DNA of 64,000 nucleotides, taken from contig NZ_JAGTXB010000009.1 of NCBI RefSeq assembly GCF_018224885.1, positions 124,001 to 188,000 of the forward strand, read 5' to 3'. The first letter of the stretch is position 1; the number at the start of each line of letters is the position of its first letter. Made by a program: the position numbers and the translations under genes. This stretch comes from Chitinophaga hostae (GTDB taxonomy: Bacteria; Bacteroidota; Bacteroidia; Chitinophagales; Chitinophagaceae). The notes under the pieces were generated by a model. The model saw only the letters and a program-made list of their open reading frames with translations. It had not been told where the DNA came from and made no database searches. Positions 1 through 8,529 of the stretch are shown piece after piece.

Positions 1-1
1 A

Positions 2-1870
2 CTTTATGTTTTCAAGGCCATCGTAGGAGGAAACCCCATCAGCGACCTGCTGGTGGTAGGAGGTATCTCCTGTATTATATGGACACTCACCCTGCAAACC
101 ACCGTTAAATATGTGATTCTGACCCTTAGGGCCGACAATAAGGGGGAAGGGGGGATCTTTTCATTATATGCCCTGGTAAGAAGGCATGCCAGGTGGACAG
201 TGATATTTGGTATGATCGGTGGCGCTGCCCTGCTCGCAGATGGTATCATTACCCCGCCCATTACCGTTACCTCCGCTATTGAAGGGCTTAGAACCCTGGA
301 AGTTTTTAAAGATCTTGGACAGTTCACGATCGTAAAAATTGTACTGACAATTATTACCGGTCTCTTCGTGATGCAACAATTTGGTACTGTTTCCATTGGC
401 CGTATGTTTGGGCCCATTATGGTGCTCTGGTTTTCCATGCTGGGTATCCTTGGTATCTCGCATATTGCGGACGACCTCAGCATTTTTAAAGCTTTCAGTC
501 CCCACTATGCCATTGAACTGTTAACGACCTATCCAAAAGGATTTTTGATACTAGGCGCGGTATTCCTCTGTACTACAGGGGCAGAAGCGCTGTATTCCGA
601 CCTGGGACACTGTGGGAGGGGAAATATCCGGATATCCTGGATCTTTGTTAAATCCTGCCTTATTTTGAATTACCTGGGTCAGGGCGCCTGGTTACTGACA
701 CAAAAAGGGCAGATTATTCCCAAAGACCAGAACCCCTTTTTTACCATCATGCCGGAATGGTTCATCATTTTCGGTGTACTTATCGCCACACTTGCTTCCG
801 TAATTGCCAGCCAGGCTTTGATATCAGGCTCGTTTACCCTGATCGCCGAAGCTATGAGACTGAACCTGTGGCCTAAAATGAGGGTGAACTATCCCACTGA
901 AATGAGAGGACAACTCTACATTCCCGGTATTAATACCATGTTGTTTGTAGGATGTGCTGCCATTGTCCTGATCTTCCAGGAGTCCTCCAATATGGAGGCT
1001 GCATACGGATTATCTATTACCATCTGTATGCTCATGACCTCCTGCCTGTTTGCCTTCTATCTCTATACCAAACGGGTATGGGTGGGGTGGATACTCCTGT
1101 ACCTGGTGGTTTATTTCACCATAGAATTCTCCTTCCTGTTTGCCAATGTAATTAAGTTTATGCATGGTGGTTATGTAACCGTTATTGTTGCAGGTGCACT
1201 TTTCCTGGTAATGATTGTATGGTTCAAGTCAAGGAAGATCAAGAACCGCTACGTGGAGTTTGTAAGACTCGAAGATTATCTGCCAATCATCCAGGAACTG
1301 AGCAATGATACCTCTATTCCGAAATATGCCACCCACCTGGTATATATGAGTAGTGCTGATAATCCAAAGGAGATTGAACATAAGATCATCTATTCTATTT
1401 TGAATAAGAAGCCCAAGCGGGCAGATATTTATTGGTTTGTGCACGTGGATGTGGTAGATGAGCCTTATTTAAGTGAATATTCTGTACAAACCATTATCCC
1501 CAATGAAGTGATACGCGTGGAGTTCCGCCTCGGTTTTAAAGTGGAGCAACGTATTAACCTCATGTTCAGGATGGTAGTAGAAGATATGGTACGTAACAAG
1601 GAGGTAAATATTACCAGCCGTTATGAGTCATTAAGTAAGAATAATGTAGTAGGCGATTTCCAGTTCATTGTAATGGAGAAATTCCTTTCACATGATAATG
1701 ATCTGCCGTTGTACGAACGAATGGTGATGAAAATGTATTTCTTCCTGAAGAAGATCAGTCTATCGGAAGAAAGGGGCTTCGGATTGGACTCCAGTTATGT
1801 AACAATTGAGAAGTACCCACTGGTAGTGGCGCCTGTTACCAATCTTCAGCTCAAGCGAATTGTACATTAA
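2..1870 (+). CDS. kup: KUP-family potassium uptake protein (5' end outside window)
   Basis: This is the C-terminal 622 residues of a Kup/HAK/KT potassium transporter, which brings K+ into the cell together with protons across the inner membrane. The reading frame is open from base 2, so the first few dozen residues, including the real start, lie outside the window. The visible part opens with the conserved stretch LYVFKAIVGGNP, then TLRADNKGEGGIFSLYAL and the ADGIITPPITVTSA loop typical of the family. Many hydrophobic helices follow, and then a hydrophilic cytoplasmic domain of about 200 residues (from roughly 1230 onward). The length and domain order are normal for the family. The gene ends at a good hairpin terminator, so it is probably not co-transcribed with the next gene. 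Identity is sure; substrate affinity cannot be read from sequence. Confidence 0.95.
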   Translation, partial: LYVFKAIVGGNPISDLLVVGGISCIIWTLTLQTTVKYVILTLRADNKGEGGIFSLYALVRRHARWTVIFGMIGGAALLADGIITPPITVTSAIEGLRTLEVFKDLGQFTIVKIVLTIITGLFVMQQFGTVSIGRMFGPIMVLWFSMLGILGISHIADDLSIFKAFSPHYAIELLTTYPKGFLILGAVFLCTTGAEALYSDLGHCGRGNIRISWIFVKSCLILNYLGQGAWLLTQKGQIIPKDQNPFFTIMPEWFIIFGVLIATLASVIASQALISGSFTLIAEAMRLNLWPKMRVNYPTEMRGQLYIPGINTMLFVGCAAIVLIFQESSNMEAAYGLSITICMLMTSCLFAFYLYTKRVWVGWILLYLVVYFTIEFSFLFANVIKFMHGGYVTVIVAGALFLVMIVWFKSRKIKNRYVEFVRLEDYLPIIQELSNDTSIPKYATHLVYMSSADNPKEIEHKIIYSILNKKPKRADIYWFVHVDVVDEPYLSEYSVQTIIPNEVIRVEFRLGFKVEQRINLMFRMVVEDMVRNKEVNITSRYESLSKNNVVGDFQFIVMEKFLSHDNDLPLYERMVMKMYFFLKKISLSEERGFGLDSSYVTIEKYPLVVAPVTNLQLKRIVH

Positions 1871-1889
1871 TATTATAATTTTTTGAAGA

Positions 1890-1931
1890 TGGGATTTTCA
1901 ACGTCATGAAAGGTTGGAAATCCCATTTTTT
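1890..1931 (+). terminator. Rho-independent terminator after kup
   Basis: A 13-bp stem (TGGGATTTTCAAC with GTTGGAAATCCCA, one T-G wobble) encloses a 10-nt loop and is followed by six T residues. It lies 20 bp after the kup stop codon. Confidence 0.8.
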
Positions 1932-2083
1932 ATGCCCTAACTTCGTTACTGTCATTTTCTGCCTTTCCATTTGTCCTATTAATAACTATAATCCCATTTT
2001 TTTTATAGATATTGAGGTTTCCGGGATACGGATTCAAGCAAAGAACACCGGTATTCTGCTTCTCAAAAACGCTAAATTTTAGT

Positions 2084-3841
2084 ATGGTGAACAAATTTTT
2101 TGGCGCGCTGGTATTGCTGGCGCTGCAACAAAACGTATGGGCGCAAATGGCTCCTGCCAACGACTACAGGGAACTGCCCGATCCCAAACCCGTAAATAAA
2201 GCCTCCTGGGACGCTGTTAACGATGCCCGGCTTCATGTAGCATTTGGTACTGCAGATACCCGTTATGAAAAAAGAAATGCGCCTGATAACAATGGCCTTA
2301 CTCCCACCTGGAATGCAAAGGCCTGGAAAGGTGAGCGGGTGCATACGCAATTGGTACTCTGGACAACTACAGCGCAACCGGCGGTAAGCATTCAGGCTTT
2401 CGCATTAGAAGATGCCAAAGGTCATAAAATAGGCGCTGAGGCAGTTACCACAGGTTTTGTGCGGTATGTGATGACTGATGGTTTAAATAAAGATGGCGGC
2501 GGTTGCGGATACCGCAAGCCGGGTGAGTTTGATTCTTCCCTGGTGGCGGATGGCATCGATATCTTAAATAAAAAAGATATCCCTGCCAATAATACGCAGC
2601 CGGTTTGGCTGAGCGTGCAAGTGCCGGCAAATACACCGGCTGGTACATACAAAGGTAATTTGAGCGTAAAAAGTGCTGCTGCTACAGTGAATATGCCTTA
2701 TGAAGTGACGGTATCTGATCGTGCGTTACCAGCGCCGAAAGATTGGCAGTTTCACCTGGATCTGTGGCAAAGTCCATATGCCATAGCCCGCGTATATGGT
2801 GTGAAATCATGGAGTGAGGCGCATTTCAAGGCCATGAAGCCATACATAAAAATGCTGGCCGATGCGGGGCAGAAAGTTATTACCAGCACTATCATTTATG
2901 ACCCCTGGAATAGCCAGACGGAAGATATATATGGTACCATGGTAAAATGGACCAAAAAGAAAAATGGCAGCTGGGTATATGATTACTCCATTTTTGATAA
3001 ATGGGTGCAGTTTATGATGGACCAGGGAATCCGTAAGGAAATTAACTGCTACAGCATGATTCCGTGGAACCTGAAGTTTTATTATTATGATGAAGCTGCA
3101 GGAAAAGACACCTTTATCGTTGCCAAACCGGGTTCACCGGAGTACAGCGCACATTGGCAGCCCATGCTCAATGATTTTGTGAAACACCTGAAAGTAAAAG
3201 GCTGGTTTAATATCACTGCTATTGCGATGGATGAAAGACCTATGGAAGATATGTTACAGGCGATGGCTGTTATCCGTAAGGCGGATAAAGACTTCAAACT
3301 GTCGCTGGCCGGTTCTTATCATGCGCCATTGGCCAATGAAATCCACGACTACTGTATTGCGCTGAGAGAAGCATTTCCGGCGGATGTGATGAAAGCCCGC
3401 TTAGAGAAAGGATTACCAACTACTTTTTATACCTGCTGTACAGAAGGATTTCCTAATACTTTCACTTTTTCGCCACCTGCAGAATCTGCCTTTATGGGCT
3501 GGCATGCAGCGCTGAAAGGATATAACGGCTATTTACGCTGGGCATTTAACTGCTGGGTGGCAACACCATTGCAGGATTCCCGTTTCCGTAGCTGGTCTGC
3601 AGGAGACACTTATTTCGTATATCCGGGACCGAGATCCTCTATTCGTTTTGAAAGATTGGTAGAAGGGATCCAGGATTATGAAAAGATAAGAATACTCAAA
3701 GCAGAATTTACTAAAGCAAACAATACTACTGCTTTGAATAAGTTAAACAGTTTGTTGGTACCTTTCGAAGAAGCTACGCTGAAAACTACCCCGGCAGCGG
3801 CTGTACTGCAACCTGCGAAACAAGCTTTGAACGAATTTTAG
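2084..3841 (+). CDS. Secreted GH123-like (DUF4091) glycoside hydrolase
   Basis: A 585-residue exported protein of the DUF4091 group, now usually placed in glycoside hydrolase family 123, whose characterised members are beta-N-acetylgalactosaminidases using substrate-assisted catalysis. The start at 2084 gives a clean signal peptide (MVNKFFGALVLLAL...VWAQ); an in-frame start at 2012 would bury it. An N-terminal beta-sandwich of about 200 residues is followed by a catalytic barrel. The motif AIAMDERP puts Asp383-Glu384 where GH123 enzymes carry their catalytic Asp-Glu pair. The gene stands alone between two terminators and has no SusC/SusD partner nearby, so its glycan cannot be inferred from context. 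The fold and export are well supported; GalNAc specificity is only a family-based guess. Confidence 0.8.
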   Translation: MVNKFFGALVLLALQQNVWAQMAPANDYRELPDPKPVNKASWDAVNDARLHVAFGTADTRYEKRNAPDNNGLTPTWNAKAWKGERVHTQLVLWTTTAQPAVSIQAFALEDAKGHKIGAEAVTTGFVRYVMTDGLNKDGGGCGYRKPGEFDSSLVADGIDILNKKDIPANNTQPVWLSVQVPANTPAGTYKGNLSVKSAAATVNMPYEVTVSDRALPAPKDWQFHLDLWQSPYAIARVYGVKSWSEAHFKAMKPYIKMLADAGQKVITSTIIYDPWNSQTEDIYGTMVKWTKKKNGSWVYDYSIFDKWVQFMMDQGIRKEINCYSMIPWNLKFYYYDEAAGKDTFIVAKPGSPEYSAHWQPMLNDFVKHLKVKGWFNITAIAMDERPMEDMLQAMAVIRKADKDFKLSLAGSYHAPLANEIHDYCIALREAFPADVMKARLEKGLPTTFYTCCTEGFPNTFTFSPPAESAFMGWHAALKGYNGYLRWAFNCWVATPLQDSRFRSWSAGDTYFVYPGPRSSIRFERLVEGIQDYEKIRILKAEFTKANNTTALNKLNSLLVPFEEATLKTTPAAAVLQPAKQALNEF

Positions 3842-3910
3842 TCAACTGCTGAAACTACAGTAAAGCATATACGTAATTTATAATTCTCTTACGATAACCG
3901 CGTTTTTTAC

Positions 3911-3947
3911 AAAAAAAGTCCTCCGGGGAACCGGAGGACTTTTTTTT
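3911..3947. terminator. Bidirectional terminator between the GH123-like gene and ftsZ
   Basis: A perfect stem AGTCCTCCGG / CCGGAGGACT with a GGAA tetraloop is flanked by seven A residues on the left and seven T residues on the right. It can therefore stop transcription from both the converging + gene (stop at 3841) and ftsZ (3' end at 3979). Confidence 0.92.
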
Positions 3948-3978
3948 AACACAACTAAAAAACAATCAAATGTGTTCA

Positions 3979-5838
3979 TCAATCGGGCTTTTTCCCATCT
4001 AAAAAGGTATTGATCGTATTGATTTCTGTATGATTATTTTGTCCCGGATCGCTCACCGTGTAATTGGAATAGAAGTGTTCGGCGGAGCCGGCACCATTAT
4101 CCAGGTTTACGTTTCGGCGCAGGTAAGCGGGTACATTTTCCAATTCCGCGTTATTGTCCATGTTTTTCACATTGAAGCTAATGCTGCGTAATTTGGCTAC
4201 CCTTTCTGCCTGTTTGCGTTTTTGTTCCTCCAGGTCTTCGTATGCCTGTTGCATAGGCACTTCCGGTGGAGCTGGTGGTACATTTATGGGAGCTTCATCT
4301 TCTTTATATACCATTTTCATTTCGGGAGCAGGATTACCTGGTTCCACGTAGATATGTGATGGTCTGTTCAGGTATCCGCCTGAGGCATTACCGGTTTGCG
4401 GCTGAATGATGTTTACATTCGGCTGTTGGGTATGCGCAGGGGGTATTTGCTGTACAGGCTGTTGAACAGGTTGTTGCTGAACAGGTGGCTGCATTTGCTG
4501 TTGCATTTGCTGCATTTGTTGTTGCTGTGCCTGTTGCGCTTGTTGAAGCTGTTGCTGTATCTGCTGCTGGTCGGGCTGTTGCGGTTGTGCCGGAGGTACC
4601 TGTTGTATATTCAGCACATAGTTTTGCCTTGCAGGAGCGATAGGCGCCTGTGGTTGCGGTTGTGGCGGTGTATATGCCATTACCGGCTCAGGGTGTGTGA
4701 TCACTGGTTCCATGAGGCGTGGTGCCATCAGGTCCTGTGGTTCCTGGAAAAGGAGTCCCTGTGCCTGTTGTACGCTCATTTTTTTTTCATCTCCATCTCT
4801 GCCTAACTGCATCACAATTTTAGGTTCTACGCGCTCCGGGTTGGAGGGTGTGAGTTTTTGTTGTGTGATGGGTTTTTGTTCAAAACCGGTAGCAATGATG
4901 GTAACGCCCAGTTGTCTGTCCAGTGTCTGATCATAGCCAACACCGAGGATCACATCGCAATCTTCTCCTGCCTGGCTTTGTACATAGGCCTGAATGATAT
5001 CCATTTCATCCAGTGTATGTTCAAATTCGCCTTCGGAAGAAGAGATATTGATAAGAATCCATTTGGCACCGCGTATATCGTTATCGTTCAGCAACGGAGA
5101 GGTCAGTGCGTCTTCGATGGCTCTTTGTGCGCGGTTTTCGCCTTCAGCCAGTGCAGCACCGAGAATAGCCACGCCACCGTTACGCATAACGGTGCAAACG
5201 TCGGCGAAATCCACGTTGATCTGACCGGTAGAATTGATCACATCAGTGATACACTTAGCGGCGGTAGCCAGTACGTTATCAGCCTTTTCGAAAGCCGCCT
5301 TGAATTTCAGGTCACCGAATTTCTGGCGTAATTTATCGTTGGAGATGATCAGCAGGGTATCTACATACTCTTTCAGGCGGGAAACGCCTTCATCTGCTTG
5401 CAGCATCCTTTTTTTACCTTCATAGGAAAACGGGGTGGTAACAATACCCACCGTCAAAATACCCAGTTCCTTACATATTTTGGCGATAATAGGGGCGCCA
5501 CCGGTACCGGTACCACCGCCCATACCGGCAGTAATGAAGGCCATTTTGGTATTTACCTCCAGTATTTTTTTGATTTCTTCAAAGGATTCTTCTGTTGCCT
5601 GTTTCCCTATTTCAGGATTAGCACCGGCTCCCAGCCCCTGGGTAAGGTGAGGTCCCAACTGAATCTTATTGGGAACAGGGCTATTGGCAATAGCTTGAGC
5701 ATCGGTATTGCAAATAATGAAATTTACCCCGTCAATGCGCTGGCTATACATATGATTCACCGCATTACTTCCTCCACCACCGATGCCGATGACTTTGATG
5801 ATAGAAGATTTTTCCTTAGGAAGATCAAAATGTATCAT
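3979..5838 (-). CDS. ftsZ: Cell division protein FtsZ with long Gln-rich linker
   Basis: FtsZ is the tubulin-like GTPase that polymerises into the cytokinetic Z-ring. The GTP-binding loop GGGTGTG is at residues 107-113 and the T7 catalytic loop has N207, D209 and D212, so the enzyme should be active. At 619 residues it is far longer than the roughly 380-400 of E. coli. The extra length is a Pro/Gln-rich linker from about residue 370 to 560, including a stretch that is mostly Gln, Met and Pro. The C-terminal binding peptide for FtsA-type partners is recognisable as VPAYLRRNV at about residues 569-577, but it is followed by 42 more residues ending in NTFLDGKKPD. It is the last gene of the dcw cluster, separated from ftsA by 177 bp that could hold its own promoter, and ends at a bidirectional terminator. 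Confidence 0.98.
   Translation of the reverse strand: MIHFDLPKEKSSIIKVIGIGGGGSNAVNHMYSQRIDGVNFIICNTDAQAIANSPVPNKIQLGPHLTQGLGAGANPEIGKQATEESFEEIKKILEVNTKMAFITAGMGGGTGTGGAPIIAKICKELGILTVGIVTTPFSYEGKKRMLQADEGVSRLKEYVDTLLIISNDKLRQKFGDLKFKAAFEKADNVLATAAKCITDVINSTGQINVDFADVCTVMRNGGVAILGAALAEGENRAQRAIEDALTSPLLNDNDIRGAKWILINISSSEGEFEHTLDEMDIIQAYVQSQAGEDCDVILGVGYDQTLDRQLGVTIIATGFEQKPITQQKLTPSNPERVEPKIVMQLGRDGDEKKMSVQQAQGLLFQEPQDLMAPRLMEPVITHPEPVMAYTPPQPQPQAPIAPARQNYVLNIQQVPPAQPQQPDQQQIQQQLQQAQQAQQQQMQQMQQQMQPPVQQQPVQQPVQQIPPAHTQQPNVNIIQPQTGNASGGYLNRPSHIYVEPGNPAPEMKMVYKEDEAPINVPPAPPEVPMQQAYEDLEEQKRKQAERVAKLRSISFNVKNMDNNAELENVPAYLRRNVNLDNGAGSAEHFYSNYTVSDPGQNNHTEINTINTFLDGKKPD
4447..4585 (-). repeat. CAG/CAA-rich low-complexity tract inside ftsZ
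   Basis: Imperfect triplet-repeat DNA encodes the Gln/Met/Pro-rich part of the FtsZ linker. It is purine-pyrimidine biased and repetitive, so its length is likely to vary between strains by slippage in multiples of three. Confidence 0.75.
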
Positions 5839-5885
5839 GACTCTATACTTTTATGGGTTAGTACGATTAATTAATAATGAACTAT

Positions 5886-5972
5886 TAAGAATTAAGTGCG
5901 TGTATGCTTTACTGTTACTGTTACTATGGTTCATTTGTCCTGTCATTATTAATTATCGTTTCTTAATTCTTA
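5886..5972. repeat. 11-bp inverted repeat in the ftsA-ftsZ spacer
   Basis: TAAGAATTAAG (5886-5896) is the exact reverse complement of CTTAATTCTTA (5962-5972), with a 65-nt AT-rich interval. The spacer is the largest between ftsA and ftsZ-proximal genes and probably carries an ftsZ promoter; the repeat could be a protein-binding site or chance in AT-rich DNA. Confidence 0.35.
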
Positions 5973-6015
5973 TTTATTAAACGTTTGGTTTTTGCAACAA
6001 TTGCGCCATTTACCT

Positions 6016-7419
6016 TTAAAGTTTTGCATCTTCTTCTTCGGTAAACATGTCGATGATCTTTGTTTTCATCTTGTCTAAGAAGTTCTTTAAAGATGCATTC
6101 CGCTCTTTTGCTTTCCTGTCCTGTATTTCCTGACTGCTTGGGGCAGCTTCTTCTATCCAGTCGTCCTGGGGTATTACTGACTGAGCAGCCTGTTCTTTGG
6201 CAAGATAGCTGGTATTAATTTTTACGTAATTTTCTTCCAGTGCTTTCCGGTCGTTCTCAAAATCGTTGTATCCTTTCAGGATCAAGCCCACGCAGGTCGC
6301 ATACATAGGTTTGGTTAACTCATCTATGTGTCCGCTGGCGAGGTGCTCATTGGGGAAACCTATGCGGGCGCTGGCGCCGGTAGTGTACTCTGTTAACTGT
6401 ATGAGGTGTTTCAGCTGGGATCCGCCACCGGTGAGGATAATACCGCCATTCAGCATTTTATTATCCATACCGATCTGTTTGAGGTGATATACTACGAAAT
6501 CGAGTATCTCACTCATACGCGCCTGGATGATATGGGCCAGGTTCTTCACTGAAATTTCTTTAGGACTCTGACCTCTTAATCCGGGGATAGTAATATAGGC
6601 ATTGCTTTTAGCTTCATCTGCCAGTGCGTAACCGAATTGCACTTTCATCTGTTCTGCCTGTGTTTTTAATACACCCAGCCCGTTTTTGATGTCGTTGGTA
6701 ATGTTTTCACCGCCATAGGGAATTACGGCAGTATGTTTGAGAATACCTTCGTAAAACACTGCCAGATCGGTGGTACCACCACCAATATCTACAATGGCTA
6801 CACCTGCCTCAAAGTCCATGTCGCACATGACAGCAGCAGCGGAAGCCAGTGGTTGCAATACCAGGTCACGGATCTTGAGACCTGATTTTTCCACGCTGCG
6901 GTTAATATTGCGGATGGCGTTTTTGTCGCCGGTAATGATATGGAAGTTTGCACCCACTTTTACCCCCGACATACCAATAGGGTAGGTGATATTCTGCAAA
7001 CTATCCACGATATATTGCTGCGGGATCACATCAATGATCTGATCACTCGCGGGAATAACAGTTTTGTACTGATCGTTGATCAGCTGGTCAATATCTTTCT
7101 GGGATATTTCCGCATCGGTATCATTGCGGACAATATCGCCGCGGGTTTGCAAACTTTTTATATGATGACCGGCTATGCCGACATATACTTCGTTAATCTC
7201 CAGGTTGGGGTTGGATGCATAACAATTCTCGAGTGCTTGCCTGATAGCTTTGATAGTTTGGTCAATGTTCAGCACCATACCGTGCTGCACACCAAACGAT
7301 GTAGCTTTACCGAATCCCAGGATTTCCAGTTTCCCGTATTCATTCTTCCGTCCTGCAATGGCAGCAATCTTCGTAGTACCTATGTCGAGTCCTACAATGA
7401 TGGGAGCTTCCTGATTCAT
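6016..7419 (-). CDS. ftsA: Cell division protein FtsA
   Basis: FtsA is the actin-like ATPase that ties FtsZ polymers to the inner membrane and helps activate septal wall synthesis. The actin-fold phosphate loops are clear: GLDIGTTKIAAIAG near residues 10-23 and DIGGGTTD at 211-218, with the 1C (SHS2) domain between them. The C-terminus carries an amphipathic segment (LKNFLDKMKTKIIDMF) that fits the membrane-targeting helix, followed by an acidic tail. At 467 residues it is somewhat longer than the E. coli protein (420). The start codon overlaps the end of ftsQ by 4 bp (ATGA-type junction), which suggests translational coupling. Downstream lies ftsZ after 177 bp. Confidence 0.97.
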   Translation of the reverse strand: MNQEAPIIVGLDIGTTKIAAIAGRKNEYGKLEILGFGKATSFGVQHGMVLNIDQTIKAIRQALENCYASNPNLEINEVYVGIAGHHIKSLQTRGDIVRNDTDAEISQKDIDQLINDQYKTVIPASDQIIDVIPQQYIVDSLQNITYPIGMSGVKVGANFHIITGDKNAIRNINRSVEKSGLKIRDLVLQPLASAAAVMCDMDFEAGVAIVDIGGGTTDLAVFYEGILKHTAVIPYGGENITNDIKNGLGVLKTQAEQMKVQFGYALADEAKSNAYITIPGLRGQSPKEISVKNLAHIIQARMSEILDFVVYHLKQIGMDNKMLNGGIILTGGGSQLKHLIQLTEYTTGASARIGFPNEHLASGHIDELTKPMYATCVGLILKGYNDFENDRKALEENYVKINTSYLAKEQAAQSVIPQDDWIEEAAPSSQEIQDRKAKERNASLKNFLDKMKTKIIDMFTEEEDAKL

Positions 7420-8510
7420 GGCGTTTTTTGTTTTTTTGATGTGTTAACAGATTTATTCCCTGGCTTATACACTGCTTTAGGTTGCCTGGCTGGCGCAGCA
7501 GCAGCTTTTTCTTTCTTCACTACTTTTTTTACCTGCTGCGCTTTGGCCTTTTCTTTTGCTTTTACTGCGTGCGCCGGTTTTTCTACCGGTTTGGCAGTGG
7601 CTGCAGGTGCGGACGATACTGCTACCGGTGCACTTACAGCTGAATCTCCACTTTCCGATATGGGTGGCTCGTCTGCTGCCGGCAGTTTCAAACTATCTGT
7701 TTGGATCACCGGTTGCAGGGGTACTACACCATCTTTACGGGTGCATACCACTTCGTTTTCAAAGGCGACGTTGATACGCGTGTAATTATTCCAGCCTACT
7801 TTATTTAATCCCTCTCTGTAGAAAGCCAACAGTTTGGTAAATTTTTTTTCTATATCAATACCTTCTCCGAAAGCAATTACCTGGTCTCCCAGTTTAGGTA
7901 TAAACTCAAACCTGCGATCCCCGGTAATCATCAGCTGTTCTACCTGTGCCATCCAGAAAGGATCATTCCCAATGTAGGTGCCCATATCTACGATTTGCGC
8001 TGTTAGCAGGCTGTCGGCTTTCTGCAGCTTGTCTGCATCCGTTGGAAAGCCGGTAAAAACCGGTACTCTGGCAGCATAGCGACTGGATACCGGAATATGT
8101 TCTCCTGCTCCGTCGAGATAAAAACTGTTGCCGGAAAAGGTAAACACCCTGGCTACCGGCTCGCGTTGTGTTATTTTGATATTCAGCTGCTGGCCGTTAT
8201 CAAAATAAATTTCTGCGTTTTTTACCCATGGATCCTGGTCTACCACTGCTTCCAGTTGCGATATGTTGATATCTCCGATCCGTTTGCCTACCGGGTTCAG
8301 ACTTTTATCCTTTGTGATCAGGGATTTTATATCCTTGGATTCAATAAAAAAATTATCGTCTTTCCCTTCAAATTTCACCTGTATACCACGGCACTTACCT
8401 GCATCTTTGTCCTGTATAGCAGCTACCAGCAGTACTACAAAGCCTGTCAGCGCCATCACCCAGAGGAGTGCGATGCCCAGTCGTTTTAATATGGTGGTAG
8501 TTTTAGACAA
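7416..8510 (-). CDS. ftsQ: Cell division protein FtsQ/DivIB with basic C-terminal tail
   Basis: FtsQ is a single-pass inner-membrane protein of the divisome core that works with FtsL and FtsB-type partners to control septal peptidoglycan synthesis. The protein (364 residues) starts with a short cytoplasmic segment, then a membrane helix at about residues 13-33, a POTRA-like region, and the beta domain typical of FtsQ. The last 65 or so residues are an Ala/Lys/Pro-rich, strongly basic low-complexity tail that E. coli FtsQ does not have. The tail should lie in the periplasm and could bind peptidoglycan or acidic partners; that is inference. The gene sits 19 bp after murC and overlaps ftsA by 4 bp. 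Confidence 0.9.
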   Translation of the reverse strand: MSKTTTILKRLGIALLWVMALTGFVVLLVAAIQDKDAGKCRGIQVKFEGKDDNFFIESKDIKSLITKDKSLNPVGKRIGDINISQLEAVVDQDPWVKNAEIYFDNGQQLNIKITQREPVARVFTFSGNSFYLDGAGEHIPVSSRYAARVPVFTGFPTDADKLQKADSLLTAQIVDMGTYIGNDPFWMAQVEQLMITGDRRFEFIPKLGDQVIAFGEGIDIEKKFTKLLAFYREGLNKVGWNNYTRINVAFENEVVCTRKDGVVPLQPVIQTDSLKLPAADEPPISESGDSAVSAPVAVSSAPAATAKPVEKPAHAVKAKEKAKAQQVKKVVKKEKAAAAPARQPKAVYKPGNKSVNTSKKQKTP

Positions 8511-8529
8511 GTACGTTAAGGTTAAAGTG

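Noticed and set aside
4396..4806. Leucine-rich open frame on + opposite ftsZ
   Set aside because: It is the antisense reading of the CAG/CAA tract, which gives runs of Leu; no domain and no start context.
6940..7785. 281-codon open frame on + opposite ftsA/ftsQ
   Set aside because: It lies across two certain genes on the other strand and its composition is that of antisense sequence.
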